Assembly (NCBI RefSeq): GCF_945859685.1
Contig: NC_079149.1
Coordinates: 105,240,863 to 105,304,862 of the forward strand
Reading direction: 5' to 3'
DNA from: Eupeodes corollae
Lineage: Eukaryota > Arthropoda > Insecta > Diptera > Syrphidae
DNA: 64,000 nucleotides
Both the position numbers and the translations under genes were made by a program. Each line of letters opens with the position of its first letter. Positions within the stretch are counted from its first letter, which is position 1. The notes under the pieces are model-generated. The model did no database searches. It was not told the origin of the DNA and worked only from the letters and a program-made list of their open reading frames with translations. Shown here one piece after another: positions 1-11,500 of this stretch.

Positions 1-32
1 ATCTGGACAGCCACTCCAACCTAACATAACCT
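1..32 (+). mobile_element. 3' terminal tail of an LOA/I-type non-LTR retrotransposon
   Basis: The first bases (CTGGACAGCCACTCCAACC and following) closely match the tail at 26566-26596 (TTGGACAGCCACTATAACC and following), which ends the RT/RNase H element at 24.3-26.6 kb. The body of this element lies outside the window. Family A repeat sequence begins directly after it at base 33. The identification rests only on this similarity of about 30 bp. Confidence 0.6.
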
Positions 33-1200
33 AGGAAGTTATTGTAATTGTAATCGGTCCGATTTGACGAATTGAAAATGTTGACATTTTTCAACGATTC
101 AAGGTCCCTAGAGTCTAAATAAATCATTTTTAAAGATATGTCTATGCGTACGTCTGTACGATAGCGAAGTTTTATTCGTCGTTTATAGCTCAAGAACCAG
201 TTACTTTGACTTCAAGTAAATGTTGTTATACAGCTAATAATGCAGAAAAGACTGAAAAAGAAATGAGTGGGTGTATTTTTTTACCTATCAGTTTAAAAAA
301 CTGGTGAAAATTTTGGCTAACTCAAGACATCTAACGAATCCATAACGCCAGCGACTTGAATGTATTGTAACGTGATTCAAAATAAATATATTTTTGGAAA
401 AAAATTCAAATAAATGGTTTTTTAATAAATCAAAAAAACTTACAAAAAATAAACAACATGATTTTATCTATAAATAATTGTATGCAACGAGAAATAACGT
501 TTTTGATATTTGGTAACATTTTGATAAAAATCGAATTTAAAGTTTTTTTTTATAAAAAAGCTAGACAAATTAATAAAAGTTGGTAAAAATTGATTTTCGA
601 ATCAAATATCTTTTCAAAAAAGTGAGATTTAATTTTTAAACTAATTTAATCTTATAAAATTTTTTTTTCATTTTATTTAGCTTTATACAAGCTATCATAA
701 CTTAACTTAACTTAAAACTTTCTTAAACATTCAGTAAAATTTTGAGAAAAAGAAAAATTTTGAGAAAAAGGGAATTGACAGTTTTTTACAAAAAATAAGA
801 ACCTAAAAAAAAACAATACTTAAACTTGGTACAAATTAACTTTTGACTCAAATGTCTTGTCAAAAATTATTTTCAAACTTATTTTATATCACAGAAACAA
901 TTGTTTTCGACATTCAGTTTTTAAAACCAACACAGTCCGCTTTTTCATAAAAAAGTTAAATCTACAAAAAATAGTACGGAAATATGGTAAAAATTAATGT
1001 TCGTTTCTCAAAATCTCTTGAAAAATAGAAGATATTGACTTTAAATTAGATTCATTCATCCAATTTTTATTTGTTTGTGTAAGAAATAAGAACAACTTAA
1101 ATTGGTAAAAATTGGTTCTCTTCTAAAAATCTCGTATACAAAAGTAGATTTTGAAATTTAACTATTTCATCAATGCAAAATATTGTTGGTAATTTTATTA
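33..1200 (+). repeat. Family A repeat, copy 1 (3' end missing)
   Basis: This is a non-coding AT-rich interspersed element. It starts with AGGAAGTTATTGTAAT and continues with the family's conserved block: the words TTCAAGGTCCCTAGAGTC, TAGCTCAAGAACCAG and AACGTGAT, as in copy 2. It then passes into an array of diverged units built on a core resembling TTGGTAAAAATTGATTTTCG. It lacks the hairpin end present in other copies and stops where copy 2 begins, so it is truncated or the two are fused head to tail. Only very short open frames are present and none resembles a protein. Confidence 0.85.
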
Positions 1201-1216
1201 ACTTCCTATAGGAAGT
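1201..1216. repeat. 16-bp palindrome at the family A terminus
   Basis: ACTTCCTATAGGAAGT is its own reverse complement. Diverged versions (ACTTCCTATGGGAAAGT and similar) sit at the equivalent end of the copies finishing near 14826, 45060 and 60600, so the palindrome belongs to the element rather than to one insertion site. Confidence 0.8.
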
Positions 1217-2194
1217 TATTGTAATGGGTCCGATTTGTCAAATTGAAAACTTTGACATATCTCGTCGTTTCAAGGTTCCTAGAGTCGAAATAAAAGATTT
1301 TTAGAAAGATATCTGTGCGTGCGTTTTTTTCGTCTTTCATAGCTCAAGAACCAGAAGAGATAAAGATTTCAAGTAAATTTTGTTATACAGATAATAAAGC
1401 AGAAAGATGCAGAAAGGACTCTTAAGAAAATTGCGTGGGTGTTTTTTTTACCATAGCAGTTTGAAAAAAAGGTGAACATTTTGGTTAACCCTAAATATCT
1501 TATGAACCAAAAACGCTAGAGACTTGAATTAAATTTTATACCATATATTGTAACGTGATATCAAAGAAATATATTTTTTGAACAAAATCAATAAAACTGA
1601 AAAAAATTTGTCACATCCAAAATTTTACGACTGAAATAAGATTTCATCTCTAAAACAATTTTGTACAACGAAGAATAATGTTTTTGACATCTGATAAAAT
1701 TTTGAGAAAAATCGAATTCACAGTTTTTTTACAAAAAATAAAAACCTAAACAAAAAATGTATTAAAGTTGGTAAAAATTAATTTTCTACTCAAATATCCC
1801 TTCAAAAATTGTAAATATTGGCTTCAAACTAATTTTTTCTTATAAGAAATATTGTTTTCAACATTTTGTAAAATTTTTAAAAATTCGAATTGACCGTTTT
1901 TTTACAAAAAATAAAACTCTAAAAAAAAAAACAATACTCAAACTTGGTGAAAATTTACTTTCGGCTCAAATAGCTTTTCAAAAATTAAAAATATTGGCTT
2001 CAAGTTTATATTATTTCACAGAAAATATTGTTTTTGATATTCATTAATTTTTATATAAAAATCCAATAGTCCAGTACAAAAAATAGTACTCAAATTTGGT
2101 AAAAAATTGATACGAGTACATAGAAAAACTTTTAAGCAAGACAAATCGACAGACGGGATGGGAAGTTATCAGTCTGGATCGCATGCCAGCCTCT
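1201..2194 (+). repeat. Family A repeat, copy 2 (both ends present)
   Basis: This copy opens with the 16-bp perfect palindrome ACTTCCTATAGGAAGT. A conserved region of about 400 bp follows, then tandem AT-rich units, then a terminal segment with the words ACAAATCGACAGACGGGATG and GCATGCCAGCC. In other copies that last word is GCATCCCAGCC, which would pair with GGGATG across a loop of about 20 bases to form a hairpin. There is no coding potential. The ends define the family best: palindrome on one side, hairpin on the other. Nothing here proves how it moves. A non-autonomous DNA transposon or a Helentron-related interspersed element are both possible. Confidence 0.85.
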
Positions 2195-2624
2195 TTTTTG
2201 CTTTAAAATCGTAAAATCTACTTCAGTGTTAAAAACACTAATGATCAAAAAAGCGGGATTTTTCGCGGTTTTTCTGATTTTCTGACATCTTACAATCGGC
2301 CCTTGGCACTCGAGTTCAGAAACTAAGATTATTAATCAGACCAACATTGTAAACAAATTACAAACAATCACAACTTCCATATTCGATTCCAAAAAATATT
2401 TTTATTCTATAACCAAAACATAAACCTAAAAAAAAAATGAAATAAAACCAAAAATCTTTTATGACATGAAAAACAAAACTTTTTTTGAAAGAAAACAAAA
2501 TCACATTAAATTGAAATTGTTTTATTTGTTTCCCTTGATATTAACTATGTGTGTATATGGAAACCTATCTGAAAGATCTTACTGTAGCAATAAAAACTGC
2601 CAGAATTTCCCATTTCAAAATTGG

Positions 2625-2666
2625 ATGTATATATATATTATATATATATATATACAATATATATAA
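2625..2666. repeat. TA-rich microsatellite
   Basis: A run of ATATATATAT interrupted by TATTATAT and ACAATATATATA. Simple sequence only. Confidence 0.9.
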
Positions 2667-3149
2667 ACATATAAAAGATGAATAGGTGATAGCCCTGGCA
2701 ATATAGTAATTTACGGCAAAAATTTTATATTGGCAACAAAAGGGTTATCAAAAGGAAGAATAATAGCCAAAGGGCAATAATAAGTTCCAATGCCTATATT
2801 TTATAGTAGTATTTCTTCATAGATATGAACATACACATGCATATAAAGACAAATGATTCTCATATCGTCTCATTAAAATATTTTTCATTTTTTTTCCAAT
2901 AGTATCAACGTATCGAAAAAAAACGTTTAATAAAAAAAAACAAACAAAAGAACACGTCCTGAGGCCTAAGCTCTCTTTCATTTAAAATGTATTTGCGAGA
3001 AAAAAAATAACTACCATCATTAAAAGATGCCTTCGAGCTATAATAATTGTGATAAAACATAATGGCTTCCTGATACATAGAAAAAACATATAAAAAATCC
3101 ATCTCAATAAAAATAAAATGAAAAATTCAAAATCTTATTTTGATACTAC

Positions 3150-3192
3150 ATATGTACATATGTATGTACATATATATGTACATATATCTACA
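3150..3192. repeat. TATG/TACA microsatellite
   Basis: Alternating TATGTACATA and TATATGTACA words, the type common in dipteran non-coding DNA. Confidence 0.85.
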
Positions 3193-3933
3193 AAAAAAGC
3201 TTTAAAAATAAATAGTAAAACAAAACATATCGAACAAGTACACATCAGACATACACGTAAAATAATGATTTAGAACGAGAGAACATATCCAACTTCAACT
3301 GAAATCAACTCCAATCAGGAATAATAATCCTCATAGGAATCATTAGGTTCACGAGAATGTCAAGGATATATATGTTCCTACATTCATTATATTGTTAAAT
3401 TCCCGCCTGGAAAATCCCTTTAGGGCACACATGAGCTTATCCACATTCAGAGACTGAACATAATAATTTATTTAATCAATTAGTTCAAAATAAAAAAAAA
3501 CACACGCATAATCCTTAAAAGGATACAATTCAGGTCTCTTTATGTACATGTACCTACTTAGACTTAGACGTTAGACCCGCACATTCCAATAATGAAACCC
3601 ATATATAGATTTAGATATAATATCCTTTTTCCATGCCCCCCCCTTATCATGACACATTTGTAAATGATATAGATATAAAGCTTAGGTATATATTAATAGA
3701 AAACCCTTTTGGACATTCACCTGTGGATTTATCAATAATCAACACACAAACTTATACATGCATAAATAAACTAGAAGAAGATAAACCTACATACATATTT
3801 AGATATGCAAGGATATACAGAGGTATATTTTGCATCGTTACATGAGTATCTATTCAAACTGAAACACACAACAAAGAACAGGCAAAAGGCCAGAACTGGC
3901 AAAGCTGATAAAATGTGTCTGTATATATATTTC

Positions 3934-3972
3934 TATACATATGTATGTATGTAGAGGTGTGTGTGTGTGTTT
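3934..3972. repeat. TATG/GTGT compound microsatellite
   Basis: ACATATGTATGTATGTAG is followed within a few bases by GTGTGTGTGTGTGTTTAG. Confidence 0.85.
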
Positions 3973-6879
3973 AGTGTCTGTATGTGCAGGATGAGTGTCC
4001 TTGGGGCACGTTTTTGCGTATATACACAACGCCTAACCTATTATGTAAGTTAATTTTTCCACCTACATTCTTTTCTATCTAAATAAAATATTTTCGAATC
4101 AAATACAGAAAACACATCTGAAAAAAAAGGATACAAATCCGAGTCCTTAAAGAACACACACACACTCAATTTTTAGTTGCGTAACAAAAAATTCAAATAC
4201 AATCGAAAAGACGAGAACTCAAAATAATACAAAAAAAAACTTACTCTTCTTAAATCATAATCCTTTTCAGTCCTTTTTTGATGACACTGTGATGACGATG
4301 ATACTTTTTTTTTTGTAGAGATTATTCCAAAAATAAGACTCGCACTGAATTATATATTGGATTTCTCGTCGTCTTTTCTCTCAGGCGGCGCGGTGAAAGT
4401 GACGGTGAAGCTGGCAGACAACAAAGTATTTTTTTTCATTCAACAAAAATAAAAGCACATCACATAAAGAAAAAAAAAGGAAAATAAAACATAAATAAAT
4501 GTCTTTTATTATTCGTTCAAGGATACAACGCACATTTTTCAATTATCACAAACGGAAAATTTGATTATTTTTCTTATGTACGTTTCTATGTTTATATGTG
4601 ATGGCTATGCAAACAGAGAAAAGTCGCAAAATCAGCAAATATACACCACAACAAATAAGTCGACAAAAAAAAGAACGAATATCGGTATTTTTTTTTAAAA
4701 ATACATAAAAAACATTACAAAAAATTGCGTAGGAAGGATGAATTTTATTTTTCGTCCTTATTATGATTATTTTATTTTTTTTTATTATACTACACTATAT
4801 TCGGTTATCTTTTTTGAGCTTCCCATCATATAGATAACAGAGACACACGAAATTACTTCAATGAAATGTCCTTCGTAACACCTCCTGTTGTAGACTACAC
4901 GAGCACCACACAGTTTGCTCTATGTACTTTCTTAAAATATAATCAGAGAATCCTGGATGATGAAAGGATAGATACTCCCGCGCGTTTGGAGTTTTTACTA
5001 TTCTATTTTTTTGTTATTGTTTTTCGGTTTTTGAGACACGGTACAACCAACGATGATAAAAGTCCGATGAGAACTGGCTTATGGTGTCGTAAGCGAACAA
5101 AGATAAAAGCAGCAATTTTCAGCTGAGAGTACCTAACCTTAGGCTCATAGTCCTATATCCTTGATAAGTTGTTTTAAGGACTCACTGTATGGTGAATTCG
5201 CTCTTTTTTGCATAAAGAGAAAAAGAGAGAGATAGTGTGAGTTGAATAAGGACTTTCACTGATAGCAGAATACAAAACACACCTGTAGTTCCTTGATGAA
5301 GCCTTTAATTCTATACCTATGTATATATGAAGAGCTTTGCTTGATTAATTTGTCTATGGTTCATAAAGCTTTTGTGTTTTGTTTTTTATTTTATTTTTGA
5401 GTTGAATCCTTGACAAGGCGAGTTCAGACTGAAGGGGATACTTTTTCGTCGTCTTATCAATGAAATCATTTAAGAGTTTTATCAAAACTGCGCAGAGAGT
5501 ATGATAACAGAGTGTCTATTAAAATAAATGCAAAAATAACAACAAAATCAAAATCCTGCGCTTTAAGGACTTTCAACACTTTTGGTTTTAATTTTTGTTT
5601 TGGTATTTTTTTTGTTGCATCTTGAAAAAAAAAACAAACTGTTGAAAGACACTTTGTTATGATGCAAGAATATGTACTTCATATATACGAGTATGTTCAT
5701 GTACATATGTAATTATGTGTGTTGGTATATGCCTATGATTGTGATGCTCATTGGAATAGAATATTGGAATTGAAATGTTAAAGTTCATTGCACATTCTGT
5801 AATGCGTCAAACCTCAGACAACAATAAATTTATACTATTGTTATATTTTGTATAGAAATGAACCAGGAAAAAAATATTAAATAAATGTATCTTCACACAT
5901 AAGTATGACAATATGTTTTTGTTTTTTTTGAAAACAAAAATAAAGGACTTTTTAAGGAGGCTTAGTGTGGTTATTATGTATTCATAGGGCCATTGGACGA
6001 GGCGCGTGTTCATTTTGATTTTTCTTATTTCTGTTTATATTATTATTATTATCATGGAGAGAATCAGGTTTTATTTTATTATTTTGAGGATAGTAAATTT
6101 CAACAAGGATATGTGAAACGTCATAAGGAATGCAGTGATGTTGGTAGACTGCAAATAGTAAAAACAAAAATTATATCGTTTTGATACAAATGTTGAGTTG
6201 ACGGTGAAGGAATTTGGAATTTAGAATTTATTACATTTTAGAAAAAAAAAACAAACTTTATTTTACGACGGATACGTTTTACGGTTTGTCGAAGGATTCG
6301 TATGTATTAGGTAACATAAGGGTAGATATAAAATACACTATAGGAAGTTTTCTCTATCATAAAGTGCAGTTCTTAAATTATCTAACCAAACTGAATTTGT
6401 AAATGCAGATGCAATCTTATTATTTCATTTTTTCTATCGTTAGCCAAAAGAAAATGTCAGGTCCGCTTTATTTTTATTTCGAAAACTTACTAAAAAACCC
6501 TTATTCTCATTGAAATGCCAGTCGACTTTATTCAGGAATATCTTGTTTGTCAAACTCGTGTATCTTTCTTGAGAATATTGAGCATTTTCTGCCAAATTAT
6601 AGGAAGTGAGATACATACAATTGTGTCAGTGATACCAGTATATTAGCTATTTTTCTATGACTTGGGGTAGGGATTGTCACAAGACGGGACTTTTACTAGT
6701 CTCAGAACTCGTATTTTGTATTTCGTACCGGAATCGTGTCCGTCTGATTTAACTGAGTCTCATGATGGTCTTTTCGTTTAACTGTCTCGTCTAAAGAATA
6801 AAACTTAAAGTTTTAACCTGTTTTTTTTTGTATATTATGCGCGCACTAAAGGGGTTATGAATACCCTTATAACGATTAA

Positions 6880-8010
6880 ACACAATGCGAGCAATTAGGA
6901 AGGGAGGATAGGATTAGAAAGGAGATGCCGCTGCACATTGGTTTTGATTGTCTGCACATTGTAATAAGTGGGAAATATTGAGCTTGTTAAACCATTCCAT
7001 ATTCGTGTAGTGCGGCTAAAGAAATAATCTTTCTACACTACAGCACGACGAAATTGGGCTCAAGGGTTAAGTGATCGGCATTTCTAGTAGTACGGGTATT
7101 ACGGGAGGAATGCAACTGGCAATTTCAATTGAGCATTGTTTATAAAAATAACGATTAAACAATGACAGGCATGGTACCTTGGGCCGTGTTAAGAGAAACA
7201 AATGTCTCGATAAGAGAACGATCTCAAATCAATTTTAGAGCTCTTTTTTCAATTATATTTAGAAGACTCAAGTATACGTTATTGGATGTCAAATATGTGA
7301 TCACTCCACAACAAGTGGTTTGTGGTGCATATACCTAGGACTGATAGCTGTTCAGTCTCCCCGATGCAAGTACCACTCATGGATAGTGACATTGGGTGAA
7401 GGTTATGCTCTTGTGACAGTAGACAGAATTAAGTTTTCGAAGCATTAAATTCTACACGGTTATTGAATCCCAATTGTACGATGCTTCAAAGATCAGATTT
7501 TAATAAGCTCATCATACACTGCCGTTGATAGTCCGAACCCGAATAAGAAGATGAGAACCTTAAAACGAATATGAGAAGTTAAGGGTACTGTCATCAGCGA
7601 AATAATTTTGGGGGTTAGAATATTCAGAAAAAAGATCATTTATAAAAATAAGGAAGAGTGTCGGAGACAAAACAGAGCCCTGCGGCACACCATAATTTAT
7701 TTTGTGAATATCAGATTTAAACCCGTTTTATACTACTGGAATTTAACGGTCCGAAAGGTTATTTCTAACCTAACGAAGAAAGGATTCATCAATACCAAAT
7801 ACACGCATTTTCGATAAGAGAGCTTGGTGCCAAACTCTATCAAATGCTTTTGAAATATCAAGTGCAATAATCTTACTTTCTCCAAAACGATGTAAATAGT
7901 TGATCCACTGTTCAGTGAGATAAACCATGGACGTTTTGCAACGAAAGCCATTTTGCCGGTTATTATGAAGATTGATGTTAAAAACCGCTTAGGAAATTTA
8001 TAATCATCTT
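6880..8010 (-). pseudogene. Jockey/CR1-like retrotransposon RT remnant (family B, copy 1)
   Basis: Read on the minus strand, this encodes the middle and C-terminal part of a non-LTR reverse transcriptase, which copies element RNA into DNA at the insertion site. In order: ALDISKAFDRVWHQALLSKM (RT motif with the first catalytic Asp, about 7815-7870), GVPQGSVLSPTLF (about 7655-7692), and FADDST (7587-7604, catalytic Asp pair present). Nearer 6960-7040 is a distal segment, FFSRTTRIWNGL, typical of these proteins' C-termini. Stops and frameshifts break the frame, so it is inactive. The 5' half (endonuclease and RT start) is absent. It is clearly paralogous to 48964-50330, including the non-catalytic stretch around 7300-7560. 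Clade within jockey/CR1/Rex1 is not resolved by eye. Confidence 0.85.
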
Positions 8011-9945
8011 CCATATTTTACTATTAATATCATTTTTCATTTCAAAAATCATCTAAAAGCTGTAATAAACAAATAAAAGCTATAAGGCCTTCCCAAAGTA
8101 AAACGTGAATTGGGTAAAGTTTGATTTTTCGTTAAGAATGTTATAATACGTATTAAATTGGTTTTTCCAAAAGTAATTGAGTAAAATATTTTAACAATAA
8201 ATTAAAAATAAAATGATTTTTGTGTGGAAAACAAGGAAAGATTGAATTGGCCAAGCAGACCGGCGAAAGTCTCGGAAATTCCGGTCAGTAGGTAACAGTC
8301 GGAACCTAATTCGTGTTTCATTATTAAAATGTGAAGTCCATAAAAAATAATAAAAATCGAGAGATTTAAAGTAAAATAACATTCTCAAAATAAAAAAATA
8401 GGTGTACTTAAGTTTCTTAAGAAAATACAAATAAAAAAATTAGTGAAACCTTCAGCTTAATAATGAATGTTAGAAAATAGAAGATTATCCCACAATAGGT
8501 CTCAACGCAATAGATTCAAGAAAGGACTAAAAGCATCTTCAAGAGATCATTTAACGATTCGAACATTATTCATTCTTTTTTTTTATTTCGAGGGAGCTGG
8601 CGATGCATTACACGGAGACCCAATTAAGAATCGTCATGACTTTCTTCACTGTCTACACTTGACTGTAACAAAAGTTCCTATCGCAATAGTTAATGAAACA
8701 CTGAAAAATATGTACGCTGTAATATAAATTTTTAATTTCAAAAATGAATTGTCAGCACAACTTTAACTATTTATGAAATAGGCCCTGGTCTTGGGGTTGA
8801 AGATATGCTTGTAAACCATTCAATTTGTGGTTTCATCGTTGTATCATGTCAATTCTTTTGAATAAGTTAATATCCAATATTGAGCATTTTCTATTCAAAT
8901 TTGCTCCTGAATTTTTGGAAATAAGATTGAACGAATAGATAAAATTTGCTTAAGTCTGATTTTGGTAAGTAAACTTTATACTGGAACACGAGATTGTACC
9001 TATGTTTGTACAATTATCGTATAATAGCATTGGATGAAATAGTCCCGTTTAGAGTTGTGAAATCCAATTAATCGGCCCATTTAAGTTTTTGCTTTAGACG
9101 TTTTTCTTTTAGCTCAAAAACGAGTTCTGAAAAGAGTCCGAGTATATCTTGTCCTGAGCGCTCAGGAAACACACCTGAACACTTAGCAATTTATTTTTAT
9201 TTTTGTTCTACGGAAACAAGAAAAAGGATTCTTAACTTAAGTTTTAATGTAATAACTTAAAAAATAGGTTTTATCAGATATTTCTTAAATAAACTTACCA
9301 TCTGAACCAGACTGACTACTGAAATATTGCTCCCATTTTAATTGTTTCCATTTCTTGCCCAAATGCTTGTGTTAAATATTTACTTGTTCTGCTCAGTTAT
9401 TTATTTTGAGCGCAGAATAAGTTCAAAACAAAAAAAGAAACACAAATTTGAATTTCTGAAAGTTCATATGCAAAAAATGAAACACAATTTTTTGTTTGAA
9501 AGTTCCAGTTTTGTTCTGAATTACTGTTTTCACATGCTAAGCCCATCACATCCGAAAATTTTGGGTCAGTGTGTTTGAAATAATTTTAAATATTAAGTAA
9601 GGTGAAGCTTTCTGATCAAAAGTGTTCGGTACCGTTTCAGTAACATATTAAATATATCAATGTCTTAAGCATTGTCTCGTAATCTGCATATCAATTATAT
9701 CCTTGTGCTGTTTTATTGGATATGGAAACATTTATTAGCCAATTGAATTCGTTTATTTTAAAATAATATAAATGTATGTATGTACATAAGTTCAAATGGT
9801 ACCCATCTCTGTAAGTCTGGAAAACTCTACGTAGAATCAGAATCGGAAAGACAAAATTTGGTGCTGTTGAGGACATTGATGGCATGAAAAATTAAATTCT
9901 TTGCCACAGGTCCCACAAATTTGGCCTTCAATTTCTTCAGTTTAA
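8011..9945. other. AT-rich sequence, no gene recognised
   Basis: No family match seen. An 86-codon plus-strand open frame at 8467-8727 and a 78-codon one at 9342-9578 have low-complexity composition and no recognisable motif; I do not call them genes. A short TATG/TACA run lies near 9773-9787. Confidence 0.5.
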
Positions 9946-9949
9946 TTTA

Positions 9950-11500
9950 CTGACCAACGTTACTATAATGAGCCTGATTTTGAATTTTTTGCAATAGATA
10001 GTGCTGATGTAGTTGAAAGTGTTCTTTCTATTAAAACCACAGCTGTTGGGCTTGATGATATACATCCTACCTTTTTGTGTATAATATTGTCAGTTGTATT
10101 GCCTTATATCACTTTTGCTTTCAATACTACATTGACGTCCTTGATATACCACTTCCACCACCCAAAAACGCTAAAAGAGATAAATTAAGACCTATTTCGG
10201 TGTTGCCATTTTTGTCAAAAGCTTTTAAAAGGATCCTTTAAAAGTAAATTAACGTCTTTATGTAAATCTACTAACTCACTGCTCAGCCCTTATCAATCTA
10301 GATTTCGGAAGAAACACAGCTGTGTTACCGTACTTTTCAACGTTACTGATAACATTAGAAAAGCATTAGATAAAGACGAGGTTAAGTTTCTAGTTTTGTT
10401 GGATTTCGATTCCGTTAATAATGTCAATCGATGTAGAAAGCTCATGCAAAATATATATTTTTTCATCTAGTGTAACTAAATTAATTTGATCTTATCTAAC
10501 TGATAGGAAGCAAGTAGTGGAACTTGGTGCCACTTTGGCAAATTTTTTGCCGAATTCCACTGGTGTACCACAAGGTTCCATACTGTATCCCCTCTTGTTT
10601 TCTGGTTATTCAAATGAACTCCAATCTTCATTAGTTCATTACACCTCTCACTTGTATGCTGATTACGTTCAGCTTTACTTCAGCTGTCCACTTGATCTTA
10701 TCGAACATGGAGCTTTCTGCGTCAATGAAGACCTGAACAGAGTAGCAAATTAGTCTTTCTTAACGGACTTATGTTGAACCCAACAAAATTTAAATATCTT
10801 GTAATTAAAGAATAATTTCTTGACCTTTCTTATTTTCCACCGATTGTTCTGAGCAATGCTTCAACTGAAAATTTGGTTACAGCAAAGAATCTTGGTGTGA
10901 CTTTTAATCGTCTTTTGACTTGGGATAATCATAAAAATGGACTCGTTGGTAAGGTTTGTGGAGCACTTCGTACGTTATGGGTTAACAATATTTCATTCCG
11001 TTAAAAACGGGTTTGTTTCTCGATAAAATCTTGGTAATTCCTATCCTGGTTTAGTGTTGTGAAATTTATTGTTACTGCAGTTTCACGAGGAGGCAAAAAC
11101 TTAATGTAGCTTTCAACTTAATCGTTCGTTATGTTTTTTGATTACTATTATATGATAAGATATCTGATTTGCTTACTAGACATGCCTTTCGAAAAATATA
11201 TAGAACTTAGTAGTTTGATTTTGCTTTCCGACGATAAGTATGCACACCAATCACAATATTGTTTTGACTGAGTAAGAACGGCAACGTCAAACAGATCTTA
11301 TCAGCTAATTATCCCTCCTTTTTTGTAAATTCGGATAAGCTTTGGAACACTTTGCCTCGTAGCATTAGACAAAATCTGAACGCAACAAGCATAAAAAGAT
11401 TGCTGAGATCAAATTTTTCAATACGAACATTTTTAATAATCATTGAATTTTTGTATCTTATGAGAGTTTTAATAATTAAAGTAATTTTTTTTTTCATATC
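9950..11500 (+). pseudogene. Jockey/CR1-like RT remnant (family C, copy 1)
   Basis: A decayed plus-strand reverse transcriptase readable in pieces. The N-terminal RT segment has SADVVESVLSIKTTAVGLDD (about 9998-10060). Then come SLLSPYQSRFRKKHSCVTVL (about 10276-10335), FLVLLDFDSVNNV (the usual LLDFSKAFD motif, altered), and GVPQGSILYPLLF (about 10562-10600). The catalytic box reads YADYVQLYF (about 10655) where YADDVQLYF is expected, so the second Asp is lost. An LGVTFNRLLTWD segment (about 10890-10925) and the C-terminal LWNTLPRSIRQN (about 11340-11375) complete the order. Frameshifts and stops separate the pieces. An A+T-rich, poly(A)-signal-like tail follows to about 11610. No endonuclease or ORF1 is seen upstream, so it is 5'-truncated. 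Confidence 0.85.

Larger units (their letters stand above)
2195..6860. other. AT-rich sequence with microsatellites, no gene recognised
   Basis: I see no coding similarity on either strand. The stretch holds homopolymer A/T runs, a TA repeat near 2625-2666, TATG/TACA repeats near 3150-3192 and 3934-3972, and a small G+C-richer spot near 4384-4425. The open frames are short (86 codons or fewer) and Lys/Ile/Phe/Tyr-rich, as expected by chance in such DNA. It could be host intron or intergenic DNA. Confidence 0.6.

Noticed and set aside
2625..3972. Repeated short motifs that might suggest a CRISPR or regulatory array
   Set aside because: They are simple TA/TATG microsatellites without spacers, and the DNA is eukaryotic.
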